Assembly: GCF_921294215.1 (NCBI RefSeq)
Contig: NZ_CAKLDM010000001.1
Coordinates: forward strand, 1,443,243 to 1,507,242
DNA length: 64,000 nt
Direction: 5' to 3'
Origin: Vibrio marisflavi CECT 7928
GTDB lineage: Bacteria > Pseudomonadota > Gammaproteobacteria > Enterobacterales > Vibrionaceae
The position numbers were made by a program, and so were the translations under genes. Below the pieces are notes generated by a model. That model did not search any database. It was not told the DNA's origin and saw only the letters and a program-made list of their open reading frames with translations. Below, piece after piece: positions 17,279 to 26,688 of this stretch. Every line of letters starts with the position of its first letter. The stretch's first letter is position 1.

Positions 17279-17307
17279 TAAAAAAAGCTCTGTATTATAC
17301 AGAGCTT
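17279..17307 (-). terminator. Terminator of the put operon
   Basis: An 11-bp stem (AAGCTCTGTAT / ATACAGAGCTT) with a single central base is followed on the minus strand by a run of T. It lies 93 bases past the last put gene. Confidence 0.75.
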
Positions 17308-17399
17308 ATCTGGCATATAACAAGCCAATCTAAATTATGAATGAAAAATTAAATTTTCAGTTTTGTGAAGTCAACTAGTTAGGCGACTTTTCTCATAAA

Positions 17400-18089
17400 T
17401 TAGTGGCTTTCACTACCGAGTTCGAGCAGCGTAGCATTTCCTCCCACTGCGGTAATGTTTATGGTGCGCGTTTTTTCAGTGATAAACCTCAGCACTAAGT
17501 GAGTATCCAACACTAGCTGCCTGCATTCAGCATCCGTTTCCGAAACTAACGAAACAATTGCACCTGTGCGCTTAGAGAGCTGACGATTAATAGAGCGCTC
17601 TACAGATTCGTTGCCCACATAACCTACGCTTCGAACGTCAGACTCCAATAGCTGATGATAAGCATCATAAGACACAAACTGGATTAAGTTTGCTGGCAAC
17701 GACACCAATGCCTTAGCCAGTTGACCAGCTAATTCATTGTCATCACTACAAACAATAATACTGTTACCGGCTAACAGAGCTGCCGATAACAAAGCCACAA
17801 CCGCTTGCCTAGCTTTTGAGGATTTGTCATCTTGGATAATGAGCGCCACGCCTCGACCTGACGTATACAACTCGTTCGTTTCTCCAGTTGGGCCAACGAG
17901 GTTGTGAGTGGAAGCTAATAGTAGCTTGGCATGTTCTAATTGATAGTTTATTACCGAAGGTAGGTTAGGCTCACTATCTAGCCTTTCGACAGTAGATAGT
18001 AAGTACTTACATTTGGATTCAAAATCCGTCAGATTCCAGCTTTCTCCTGCAGCAAGAGCATCAGAAAAACACGTTACTTGATGAGTCAT
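17400..18089 (-). CDS. Stand-alone PutA C-terminal domain (ALDH-superfamily fold)
   Basis: A 229-aa protein that resembles only the end of long-type PutA: a Rossmann-like part ('SGRGVALIIQDD', 'GNSIIVCSDDNELAGQLAKAL') and the final motif 'TRTINITAVGGNATLLELG', the conserved PutA C-terminal motif (E. coli ends similarly, 'TVNTTAAGGN'). No catalytic cysteine is seen in an ALDH context. In long PutAs this domain covers the tunnel between the two active sites. ATG at 18089 is chosen for its AGGAG site. It starts 24 bases after the putA stop. Databases often call such genes P5C dehydrogenase, which the sequence does not support. Confidence 0.75.
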   Translation of the reverse strand: MTHQVTCFSDALAAGESWNLTDFESKCKYLLSTVERLDSEPNLPSVINYQLEHAKLLLASTHNLVGPTGETNELYTSGRGVALIIQDDKSSKARQAVVALLSAALLAGNSIIVCSDDNELAGQLAKALVSLPANLIQFVSYDAYHQLLESDVRSVGYVGNESVERSINRQLSKRTGAIVSLVSETDAECRQLVLDTHLVLRFITEKTRTINITAVGGNATLLELGSESH

Positions 18090-18113
18090 AGTTATTTCTC
18101 CTGTTAGCAGCAA

Positions 18114-21100
18114 TTAAGAAAACTGTACTTTGGTAAAACGATAGAGATAGTGCGGACCACCAGCTTTTGGCCCAGTGCCAGACAATCCTTGACCGCCAAA
18201 TGGCTGCACGCCAACAACGGCACCAACTTGATCACGGTTGATATAGCAGTTTCCGACTTTGGCATTTCTCTCTATCCAACGGTAAGTTGTTTCGTTACGG
18301 CTATGAACACCTAGTGTCAACCCATATCCAGTTTTGTTGATTTTATCTACTATGTCAGCAAGCTGTTTCGCCTTGTACCGAACGATGTGCAGAATTGGCC
18401 CAAACTGCTCTTCGGTCAAACAAGCGATATCATCTATTTCAAACGCTGTTGGCGGAATAAAATCTCCGTGTTCGCACTCTGGGTCTAACTTGAGTTGCGC
18501 CACTTTTTTCTGACTTAATGTCATTTCATCAATGTGCGCCAGTAGTTTCTCTTTTGCCGTCCCGTCAATCACAGGCCCAACATCGGTTGAGTGTAAATAA
18601 GGCTTGCCGACATTAAGTTCACTCATTGCACCTTTTATTAAAGTAACGATTCGGTCGGCAATATCTTCCTGAACAAATAACACTCGTAGTGCAGAGCATC
18701 GCTGACCCGCTGAAGCGAAAGCAGAGCGCAATACATCACGCACAACCTGCTCTGGCAATGCAGTGCTGTCAACGATCATCGCATTCTGGCCACCGGTTTC
18801 AGCAATAAGCGGTGCTGGGTTGGCATCTCTTGCCGCTAACGCTTGGTTAATTCGCTGAGCCGTAATTGTTGAGCCAGTAAATGCAACTCCAGCGACTTGA
18901 GTACTGCTGGTCAGAGCTTCGCCAATATCTCTACCTCTGCCCGGTAAAAGTTGAATGACTCCGTCAGGGAAGCCAGCTTGCTTCATTAACTCAATAGCCT
19001 TCATTGCTATTAAGCTAGTTTGCTCTGCGGGCTTAGCAACAACTGTGTTCCCAGAAACAAGGGCTGCTGTTACTTGGCCTAAGAATATTGCCAGCGGGAA
19101 GTTCCATGGACTAATACAGACAAATACACCTCGACCCACTCGAGAGATTTGCTGATCAATGCCATCCAAGCCTTGTACTGTCTGAACGCCAAGTGCTTTC
19201 GCCGAATTCGCGTAGAAACGACAAAAATCAACCGCTTCTCTAACCTCATCGATACTGTCATGTATCGTCTTGCCAGCCTCTTGATGGCAAATAGCCACCA
19301 ACTCAGCCATATTGCTTTCAAGAAGATCCGCTAACTTGTTCAACAATGAAGATTTTTCGTCAATACTCGCTTCATTCCAAGCTGGGTAAGCTGCTGCTGC
19401 ACCATCAATCGCTTCGGAAACATGATCAAGGTTTGCAAAAGCCACTTGACCAACTTCGACTCTACGATCATACGGGGCTGTGATTCGCTCACATTGAGAT
19501 CCGCTCTTGATCATGCTTTCGTAACTTGATTGTCCATTGATAAATGGAGCAGCATGCCATTGCTTGTTCAAGAAGCTTTCAACCTGTTGTTCAAAAGGCT
19601 TAGCTTCACTTTCTATATCGATATTGATCCCAAGCGAATTGTTGCGATCGGGGAAGATCTTAGGTGGTAACGGGATGTTAGCATTATGTAAAGTATCAAA
19701 CTCTAACAACATTTCCACTGGATGCCTTGTCAGCAAATTAATTGGGCAGCCCGCATCAACTAAGCGATGAACGAAAGAGCTGTTCGCTCCATTTTCCAAT
19801 AAACGGCGCACAAGGTATGGCAGTAAGTCTTTGTGGCTACCAACAGGTGCATATATTCTTACCGATTGATGATAAGACGACATGGCATGATTGTAGAGAG
19901 CTTCACCCATGCCATGCAGACGTTGAAATTCATAGTCTTTGTGCTGCGCCATAACAGCAATTGCGCTGACTGTGTGAGCGTTGTGGCTTGCAAACTGTGG
20001 GAAAATGTTGCCTCGAACATTCTCACTCAACAAGAAGCGAGCACAAGCAAGGTAAGCTACATCAGTTGCTTCCTTACGTGTATATACTGGGTAGTTATCG
20101 TAACCCGCTTGCTGAGACCACTTGATTTCGCTATCCCAATAGGCCCCTTTTACTAAGCGAAGCGGTATCAAGTCACCTTGTTGCTTTGCCAGCCCGTTAA
20201 GCCACAGCAATACTGCTAGTGCACGCTTAGAGTATGCCTGAACAACAAGACCAAATTTACCCCAACCTTTCACCGAGTCACTGCAGTAGATTTTTTCAAA
20301 CAGCTTAAGAGACAACTCTAGTCGATCAGCTTCTTCTGCATCTATAGTAATCGCGACATCAAGTTCTTTTGCCCGACACAGTAATTGCATCACTGTTTCA
20401 TATAGTTCTGATAGAACTCGCTCTTCGTTGGCTACCTCATATCGCGGGTGAAGAGCAGATAACTTTATCGACACAGACGGAGCCGGGCTAGTGCTTTGTG
20501 CATACTTATCTCGGCCCACAGCTTCAATCGCCACTAAATAGTCTTTGTAGTATTTATTTGCATCTGCCGTAGTAAGCGCTGCTTCTCCTAACATATCGTA
20601 GGAATAGGTGAAGCCTTTGTCGCGCATCGAGCGGCCATTTTTTTGCGCTTCTTCTATGGTTCTGCCCAGTACAAACTGGTGTCCCATGACTTTCATCGCT
20701 TGATGCATCACTTTTCGAACCACAGGCTCAGAAAGCTTATTGACTAAACGGTTGACCGCTTGAGTCGGGCTTTTGGTATCGTTTGAAACACCAATAACCT
20801 TGCCCGTTAACATTAAGCCCCAAGTAGAAGCGTTAACAAACACCGAATCAGAGTTCTTTAGATGAGATTTCCAATCAGCAACACTTAACTTATCTTTGAT
20901 TAAAGCGTCAGCAGTCGCTGAGTCAGGGATACGCATTAAAGCTTCAGCAAGGCACATCAGCAATATGCCTTCTTGAGTATCTAGGCTGTATTCTAAAAGC
21001 AACGCGTCTATCATCTGGATTGCTTTATTGTCCGCTCGAACGGCTTCTATCAGCTGCGTTGTCTTTTGGGTAATTTGAGACTTTTCTACTTCACTTGGTG

Positions 21101-21230
21101 TTGCGAGTGGCAAAAGCTGCTCTAACCATTGAGTTTCGTCCACCATATAAAGTGGAGAAATCTTTGACCATAGTTGGTTCAATGGTTGATTAACGAACTC
21201 TGCATTTAGCACATCAGTTGCAATAAACAT
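18114..21230 (-). CDS. putA: Bifunctional proline dehydrogenase / P5C dehydrogenase PutA
   Basis: A 1038-aa enzyme oxidising proline to glutamate. The FAD-binding proline dehydrogenase barrel covers about residues 150-490, with 'SIKLSALHPRYE' and 'RLVKGAYWDSEIKW' near 360. The aldehyde dehydrogenase domain covers 560-1035, with 'ETGGQNAM' near 810 and the catalytic Cys in 'SAGQRCSALR' near 845. It has no ribbon-helix-helix DNA-binding domain and ends at the ALDH domain, so it is shorter than long-type PutA; the missing C-terminal domain is encoded by the next gene. No putP is adjacent. Confidence 0.95.
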   Translation of the reverse strand: MFIATDVLNAEFVNQPLNQLWSKISPLYMVDETQWLEQLLPLATPSEVEKSQITQKTTQLIEAVRADNKAIQMIDALLLEYSLDTQEGILLMCLAEALMRIPDSATADALIKDKLSVADWKSHLKNSDSVFVNASTWGLMLTGKVIGVSNDTKSPTQAVNRLVNKLSEPVVRKVMHQAMKVMGHQFVLGRTIEEAQKNGRSMRDKGFTYSYDMLGEAALTTADANKYYKDYLVAIEAVGRDKYAQSTSPAPSVSIKLSALHPRYEVANEERVLSELYETVMQLLCRAKELDVAITIDAEEADRLELSLKLFEKIYCSDSVKGWGKFGLVVQAYSKRALAVLLWLNGLAKQQGDLIPLRLVKGAYWDSEIKWSQQAGYDNYPVYTRKEATDVAYLACARFLLSENVRGNIFPQFASHNAHTVSAIAVMAQHKDYEFQRLHGMGEALYNHAMSSYHQSVRIYAPVGSHKDLLPYLVRRLLENGANSSFVHRLVDAGCPINLLTRHPVEMLLEFDTLHNANIPLPPKIFPDRNNSLGINIDIESEAKPFEQQVESFLNKQWHAAPFINGQSSYESMIKSGSQCERITAPYDRRVEVGQVAFANLDHVSEAIDGAAAAYPAWNEASIDEKSSLLNKLADLLESNMAELVAICHQEAGKTIHDSIDEVREAVDFCRFYANSAKALGVQTVQGLDGIDQQISRVGRGVFVCISPWNFPLAIFLGQVTAALVSGNTVVAKPAEQTSLIAMKAIELMKQAGFPDGVIQLLPGRGRDIGEALTSSTQVAGVAFTGSTITAQRINQALAARDANPAPLIAETGGQNAMIVDSTALPEQVVRDVLRSAFASAGQRCSALRVLFVQEDIADRIVTLIKGAMSELNVGKPYLHSTDVGPVIDGTAKEKLLAHIDEMTLSQKKVAQLKLDPECEHGDFIPPTAFEIDDIACLTEEQFGPILHIVRYKAKQLADIVDKINKTGYGLTLGVHSRNETTYRWIERNAKVGNCYINRDQVGAVVGVQPFGGQGLSGTGPKAGGPHYLYRFTKVQFS

Positions 21231-21407
21231 TGGTAGTCCTCGGTATCAGATCCAATCACGCTTGGGAATTCTACATTGGCTGGAGTTTATTTCGTGCTAC
21301 TGGTAAATACTTGCGAAATACTCCGTGCTTTTTTCCAAATCCTCCGACTTTTAACAAGATGACTACATCATCACAGCAAAATCAGTATAGGAATTTTAGC
21401 AATAGCC

Positions 21408-22256
21408 CTATTTGTTGCGAGTTTTTCGGTATTGGGAAGGGGAAAGACCAATGAGTTTGGCAAAACTATGGGAGAACGTACTTTGACCAGAAAATCCAGT
21501 CAGCTCTGAAATCTGGCCCAAGGATAGGCCACTATTTTCGATGAGATACTTCGCCTTTTCCATTCGCTTGGATAAGACATATTGATGAGGTGTCACACCA
21601 AACTTTTCCTTAAATAAGTAAAAGAATTGGCTCTCTCCAAGGTAAACACTACCTGCTAGTTGGGTTACGGTAATTTTTTGCGAAAGGTGTCGCTCAATGT
21701 AGCTATCGATAGCATCCATATCGAACCTAGATTCTCTCGCTGGTATTGGTTTTGTTTTAGAGTGGCGCAATAGCAAAGCAATCACCGTATCACAGCAAGC
21801 TCTGCTCAAATACAAATCATCAGGGCTAATTCTAAGCTCTTCAACCAAACTACAAATCAGTCGGCTTACTCGTAAATCCAAGCTAAAATAAACATCAGAA
21901 CTAGATATATCATTGAATTTTTTTAGATTTTCAGGCTCGTTCTCGCTTGGTTTGGCTAAGTTGACAACTAAGATATCTGAGTATTGAGATAAACTACCGA
22001 AAGCATGATCAAGGCCGTGAGAGACGACACAACCCTGTCCGGGACCAATTTTGTTGCCAGAGCCTTGAACCTCAAATTCTGCTTGTCCATTTAAACCAAT
22101 CACTACTTGCGTATAGTCATGATCATGGCAATCCATATATGAAGGTAAGGTCACCAGTTGAGCGGGACGAATGTCATGTTCAACAGAGTCAGCGATTTTA
22201 TACTTATCCAATTGCAAGTTGTTTTCGCCCGTATTCACTATCACCAAGATGGTCAA
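21408..22256 (-). CDS. AraC-family regulator upstream of putA
   Basis: A 282-aa protein: N-terminal cupin ('CHDHDYTQVVIGLNGQAEFEV', read as a metal-like cupin start) and C-terminal double helix-turn-helix ('ITVTQLAGSVYLGESQFFYLFKE', 'LGQISELTGFSGQSTFSHSFAKL'). It lies directly upstream of putA in the same direction, 177 bases away, so it is a good candidate for the local proline-responsive activator. That role is inferred from position only. Confidence 0.85.
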   Translation of the reverse strand: MTILVIVNTGENNLQLDKYKIADSVEHDIRPAQLVTLPSYMDCHDHDYTQVVIGLNGQAEFEVQGSGNKIGPGQGCVVSHGLDHAFGSLSQYSDILVVNLAKPSENEPENLKKFNDISSSDVYFSLDLRVSRLICSLVEELRISPDDLYLSRACCDTVIALLLRHSKTKPIPARESRFDMDAIDSYIERHLSQKITVTQLAGSVYLGESQFFYLFKEKFGVTPHQYVLSKRMEKAKYLIENSGLSLGQISELTGFSGQSTFSHSFAKLIGLSPSQYRKTRNK

Positions 22257-22651
22257 TCATACCGCAACTACTTCATACGCCCAAATCTCGGAAAACAGTG
22301 CATCCAGCATATAAAAATGAACACCTATCCAACCAGTTATTCAGCTGAATAAAACCTTTTGACAAGGACACGGAACAATGATCAAGTGCACATTAATTAC
22401 GGTCAATGTCTATTCGAATGTCGATATTGCAAGCAGGTTAAAATTATAGACTTGCATAATTTAACAATGTGCTCAAAATAGATAATGCATGACTCTAAAA
22501 TTTTCAAAGTCATTTACTTAGTGAATTTCTGGTTGTAGATTTTAGAAACATAAAGGAATTGAAAATACGTTTAGATAACGCTTTTGCTTGGTTCATCTAG
22601 TTTGTATTTTTCTATATGTGGGTTAACACGTTAATTTGTATGCAGGGACCT
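22257..22651. other. Intergenic region with a 16-bp palindrome
   Basis: No gene is seen in these 395 bases. They lie between divergent genes and presumably hold both promoters. A perfect palindrome TTATTCAGCTGAATAA is at 22337-22352 and could be an operator. Confidence 0.4.
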
Positions 22652-23755
22652 ATGATAATACGTCGCATCCCAGCGCTGTTACTTGCGCTAAGCCCTATAT
22701 GGCTTTCAACACCGTTATTGGCCGAAGAAGTAAACCAAGTCGATCCAGTTACTACAATCGACAAAAAACTCAGCACAAAACAAGCTGAGATAGATACTAT
22801 GGCATCGGAGTATGATAGCGAGTCAGGGCAGCTTCAACAGCTAAAGAATGAACAAGCGAAACTAAAGCGTGAAGGTGATGAGCTTGGAGCTAAACGGAAC
22901 CGGGCTAAATCAGCATTAGACAAACAATATAGTCGCCTTCTCGAAGATCCTGATACAGATTTGGTCTCTTTCCAAAAGAAATATCAGCAAGCTTGGGCCG
23001 CCGTAAAAGCTAATCAAAACTCGAAACTAGAAACTGAGCAAGCCATTACTGAAAATGAAATGAAGCTTTCTCAGATCAAGCAAAAGCAAGCCCGCCTCAA
23101 TACTGAATTCTCAAATTTAGAAGAGCAACGCGTTGAAGCCCGAGTGAAAAGACTCGCAGCTGAGCTAAGAGAAAGTTCCGTACTTGAAACTAGCTATAAA
23201 ACAACCTGTTCTACGACCATGACCTTGGCTGAATGTTCTAGCCAAGGTAAGCATCTTGCCAAACAAAAAGCCGTTAAATCTTTCCGCTCAGAGCTGATGG
23301 ATAACCTAACAGAGTCAGTAATCGCCAAGCAAAACGTGAAAGGAGTGCAGCTCAATATTCACGTTCAAGAAAGCCAAATTATTCGTGCTGGATTTGAAGG
23401 TAACAACGAATATTTCACTCAGATGCAAGCGCAGCTGCAAGCAAAACCAGAAGCAATCGCTGCCTGTAAGCTACTCAACGTATCTAGCCGTTACTGCTTA
23501 AAAGGTGACGCTGCGAAAAAAGCTAACGATAAGAATAAAAGCTGGGCCAATGTGACTGTTCGTTCTGATCAATACAACGACTCAGTGACGATAAACGGCA
23601 TAGATTATGGAAGTACGCCAGTGGAGTTAGTTTTACCAACTGGACGTCACCAAGTGACTGTATCAAAAGATGGCTATGAGACGTACAACCAAACCATCAA
23701 CGTAAAAGGTCGAGATACAGTTTGGGTTAAGCTTAGACCAAGCAAACAGACTTAG
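22652..23755 (+). CDS. Periplasmic coiled-coil protein with PEGA domain
   Basis: A 367-aa exported protein. Signal peptide at residues 1-25 ('LLALSPIWLSTPLLAEE'), a long charged coiled coil at about 30-180, a cysteine-bearing linker ('CSTTMTLAECSSQGKHLA'), and a C-terminal PEGA domain ('SVTINGIDYGSTPVELVLPTG', split here at the turn). ATG 22652 is chosen over 22616 because it starts the signal peptide and has a GCAGGGACC site. Strongly similar in architecture to the next gene, which adds a further domain; the two look like a tandem duplication. PEGA domains often bind surface or wall structures. Confidence 0.75.
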   Translation: MIIRRIPALLLALSPIWLSTPLLAEEVNQVDPVTTIDKKLSTKQAEIDTMASEYDSESGQLQQLKNEQAKLKREGDELGAKRNRAKSALDKQYSRLLEDPDTDLVSFQKKYQQAWAAVKANQNSKLETEQAITENEMKLSQIKQKQARLNTEFSNLEEQRVEARVKRLAAELRESSVLETSYKTTCSTTMTLAECSSQGKHLAKQKAVKSFRSELMDNLTESVIAKQNVKGVQLNIHVQESQIIRAGFEGNNEYFTQMQAQLQAKPEAIAACKLLNVSSRYCLKGDAAKKANDKNKSWANVTVRSDQYNDSVTINGIDYGSTPVELVLPTGRHQVTVSKDGYETYNQTINVKGRDTVWVKLRPSKQT

Positions 23756-23942
23756 TGGGCTAAAGTGAGTTAATTGCTGAATTTTCAACCAGCTACAAGA
23801 CTACAATTTCCATTATTTTGTTGAGTTTCACAAAGATGCAGTTTAAGCGCCGTTTTGTCCGTCGATATCGTAAGATATAACAAGGTAAAGTGGTGCTTCC
23901 ACTTAGAACTATTTTTATTAATATCACTGAAGTAGACAGACA

Positions 23943-25766
23943 ATGCGACAAGGTTTAACAGCTTTATTCTTAGCGCTTATACCTTGCTGGATAGCATCGT
24001 CAGCAATGGCAGAAGGAACGCCCTCCTCAGTTATCGCTATAGATGATGCCCTATTTAGTAAGAATACCGAGCTTGAAAAAGCTCAAGATGCTAGAGATAA
24101 ACAAAAACAACAATTGGACCTGCAGCAAGAGCAGTTGGATAAACTCTCGCAAGAAGCGCAAGAGTACGATTCTGATCTCGCAAAAGCCAAACAGAGCCTT
24201 GCTCAAGATTACCAGAGAATGATCGATGATCCCGACATCGACATTTCCCAATCACAAAATGCCTACCAACAAGCTTGGTCAAGCGTCAAACAAAATCAAA
24301 AAGCGCGCCTAGAAGCGGAGCAAAAGACTCAGGATGTAAAATTTAAATTTGACCAAGCACAAGCAGGGGTCAAAGGCATCGAAGACAATATTGCTAGTCT
24401 TCTTGAGGACAAGAAAAGAGCACGAGTAGAGCGCCTTAAAAGCGAGTTAGGACAAACTAAGCAAGAAAAAGTGAGCTTCACTAATCTTTGCCAGTCCAAT
24501 ATGACTATCGCACAGTGTACCGCTCAAACCCAAGAACTCGCTCTACAAAAGGCCGTAAAACAGTTCCAAAAAAACCTGATAGATCAAACGTCTGAATCTA
24601 AGTTAGTGGAAAGAAACATCAACAATGTTTCTCTCAATATCCATGTACTGCGCCACAAAACGCTTGATGTAGGGTTCTATGACGGTATGCGCTTCAAAAC
24701 AGTGTTGCAAGTGGAGCTAGATGCTAGGCCATCTGAAAGCACATCGTGTAAGCTACTCGACTTAGAGTCCAAATATTGTTTTGCTCCCGGTACGTATGCA
24801 GAGAAACCTGGCAGCCAGCAAGAAATAGCTTGGGTCAGCCTTTCAATTCGCTCCAACCAATACAATGACCGAGTATTTGTCGATGGCGTCTCATATGGCA
24901 GTACACCAGTAGAAATCATGGTCCCTGTTGGCCCGCATATGATTACGGTACAAAAAGATGGTTTCCGCTCTTTCAATCGAGAGCTAAAAATCAATTCCGA
25001 TCACAACTTACGTGCAGTACTGCGCGAAAAAGAAAATAAGCTGGTTGCCGGAAAAGAGTTTGCAGACGCAATCAACGGCAGAACGAAAGCCCCAGATGTC
25101 GTTACCATTTTGTCTGGCGAGTACCTAATTGGTGAAAACGCATCAAAACAAGTTAACCTTGATCATGCTTACGCAATCGGAGCAACACCTGTCACCGTCA
25201 CACAGTTCGAAAACTTCATCAGCAAGACTAACTACCAAACAGATGCCGAGCTGAAAAACACTTGTACTACGGTAGAAGGGTCAGAAGTTACACCAATTGC
25301 GAAAAGCTATTGGCGCGATCCGGGCTTTAAACAATATCCGAATTCACCTGTTGTCTGTGTGAGTCGAAATGATGCCTCAGCTTACGCTCGCTGGCTAAGC
25401 AATGAAACTGGCTTTAAATACCGCTTACCTTCTGAAGACGAGTGGGAAATAGCGGCCTTGGCAGGTAGTCACGACAATTACTGGTGGGGAAACAAATTTG
25501 AGCCCGGAAAGGCGAATACTGGCTGGGGCGGAACACCTTGGTCAAATAAGAGTACCTCGCCTGTAAGCGCTTTCGCTTCAAACCCACTTGGGCTATATGA
25601 CATGGTCGGCAACGTGTGGCAGTGGACAACTGACAACCGCGGGCTCGCTAAAGGAGGTGCATGGAACTTCTCTCCTGCGATGGCTGAAGCGTATCAACGA
25701 CTATTTATTGCACCGTCCGCAGCAGCAAACTATGTTGGCTTTAGAGTGGTTCGAGAGATAAACTAA
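23943..25766 (+). CDS. PEGA protein with SUMF1/FGE-like C-terminal domain
   Basis: A 607-aa exported paralogue of the preceding protein: signal peptide (1-24), coiled coil (30-190), cysteine linker ('CQSNMTIAQCTAQTQELA'), PEGA domain ('RVFVDGVSYGSTPVEIMVP', near 315). It then adds an FGE-sulfatase fold at about 385-605: 'GATPVTVTQFENFI', 'YRLPSEDEWEIAALAG', 'GLYDMVGNVWQWT', 'NYVGFRVVRE'. The active-site cysteine pair of true formylglycine-generating enzymes is absent from the C-terminal part, so it is probably a binding or structural version. Confidence 0.82.
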   Translation: MRQGLTALFLALIPCWIASSAMAEGTPSSVIAIDDALFSKNTELEKAQDARDKQKQQLDLQQEQLDKLSQEAQEYDSDLAKAKQSLAQDYQRMIDDPDIDISQSQNAYQQAWSSVKQNQKARLEAEQKTQDVKFKFDQAQAGVKGIEDNIASLLEDKKRARVERLKSELGQTKQEKVSFTNLCQSNMTIAQCTAQTQELALQKAVKQFQKNLIDQTSESKLVERNINNVSLNIHVLRHKTLDVGFYDGMRFKTVLQVELDARPSESTSCKLLDLESKYCFAPGTYAEKPGSQQEIAWVSLSIRSNQYNDRVFVDGVSYGSTPVEIMVPVGPHMITVQKDGFRSFNRELKINSDHNLRAVLREKENKLVAGKEFADAINGRTKAPDVVTILSGEYLIGENASKQVNLDHAYAIGATPVTVTQFENFISKTNYQTDAELKNTCTTVEGSEVTPIAKSYWRDPGFKQYPNSPVVCVSRNDASAYARWLSNETGFKYRLPSEDEWEIAALAGSHDNYWWGNKFEPGKANTGWGGTPWSNKSTSPVSAFASNPLGLYDMVGNVWQWTTDNRGLAKGGAWNFSPAMAEAYQRLFIAPSAAANYVGFRVVREIN

Positions 25767-25788
25767 CATTTAAGAATACGTTCCAAAA

Positions 25789-25820
25789 CAACAACGCCGC
25801 TATTGCTAGCGGCGTTGTTG
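25789..25820. terminator. Terminator between the PEGA-FGE gene and pdxH
   Basis: A 14-bp perfect GC-rich stem (CAACAACGCCGCTA / TAGCGGCGTTGTTG) with a TTGC loop between two convergent genes. T-runs are short, about four, on the minus side. Confidence 0.75.
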
Positions 25821-25828
25821 GTTCAAAA

Positions 25829-26464
25829 CTAAGGCGCTAAACGCTCTACCTGCCAATCTTCAGCTTCTTTTGAATATAAGAAACGGTCATGGAGTCGGTT
25901 TTCACCTCCCTGCCAAAACTCAATGCTTTCAGGCCTAATTCGATAACCGCCCCAGAAGTTTGGCACTGGCACCTCACCTTTCTCGAACTTTTTCTTAAGT
26001 TCTAAAAACTTACCTTCCAATATCCCTCTAGCTGAAATGCGGCTACTTTGCTTACTCGCAATCGCGGCAATTTGGCTCTCTTTCGGCCGTGATGCGAAGT
26101 ACTTCATATTCTCTAGTGCCGACAATTTTTCTGCCGTCCCAGTAATATGGACTTGTCTTTCCAATGGGTGCCAAGGAAAGTGAATACTCACTTTACTATT
26201 TTGCTCAATGTGCTGCGCCTTGCGGCTACCTAAGTTGGTATAGAATACAAAGCCTGAAGGACCAACATCTTTTAGCAATACAATCCGCTGAAAAGGCTGA
26301 CCTGATGCATCTACGGTAGCCACTGTCATAGCCGTTGGATCCGTCATTTTTGCAGCAATGGCCTGTTCCATCCACAGGTTAAATTGCGCGATTGGATCTG
26401 CATTTAAATCTTTTCTACGTAGGCCGCCTTTCGTGTACTCGCGGCGAATATCGGAAAGTTCCAT
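25829..26464 (-). CDS. pdxH: Pyridoxamine 5'-phosphate oxidase PdxH
   Basis: A 211-aa FMN enzyme making pyridoxal 5'-phosphate. Family motifs: '[20 protein letters not shown]' at the start, '[18 protein letters not shown]', '[10 protein letters not shown]', and '[20 protein letters not shown]' with 'RLHDRF' at the C-terminus. ATG 26464 is chosen over GTG 26470 because AGGAG is directly before the GTG but five bases before the ATG. PLP is the cofactor of tryptophanase, encoded 11 kb away. Confidence 0.96.
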   Translation of the reverse strand: MELSDIRREYTKGGLRRKDLNADPIAQFNLWMEQAIAAKMTDPTAMTVATVDASGQPFQRIVLLKDVGPSGFVFYTNLGSRKAQHIEQNSKVSIHFPWHPLERQVHITGTAEKLSALENMKYFASRPKESQIAAIASKQSSRISARGILEGKFLELKKKFEKGEVPVPNFWGGYRIRPESIEFWQGGENRLHDRFLYSKEAEDWQVERLAP

Positions 26465-26688
26465 CGTCACTCCTGAAAATTTTTATCTCATTCTGCTACC
26501 AACTCAGTTTGAACTCAAGAGCTCTACCCTACTCTTCATCAACCTAGCTACTTATTTTGGCAACTAACATTGCGTTGCGACAATAGTTGCTCATATTTCA
26601 TTAGAATTCGTTGTACTGAGGTTTACTTTTTGTTACAAAGAGCGCCTTTGACGAAACCGATTAGCATACCGAATATACGGAGTTCATT

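Noticed and set aside
18114..21230. PutA as its own DNA-binding repressor.
   Set aside because: No ribbon-helix-helix domain at the N-terminus; an AraC-type and an Lrp-type regulator lie nearby instead.
24900..25766. A true formylglycine-generating enzyme activating a sulfatase.
   Set aside because: The C-terminal catalytic cysteine pair is missing and no sulfatase gene is near.
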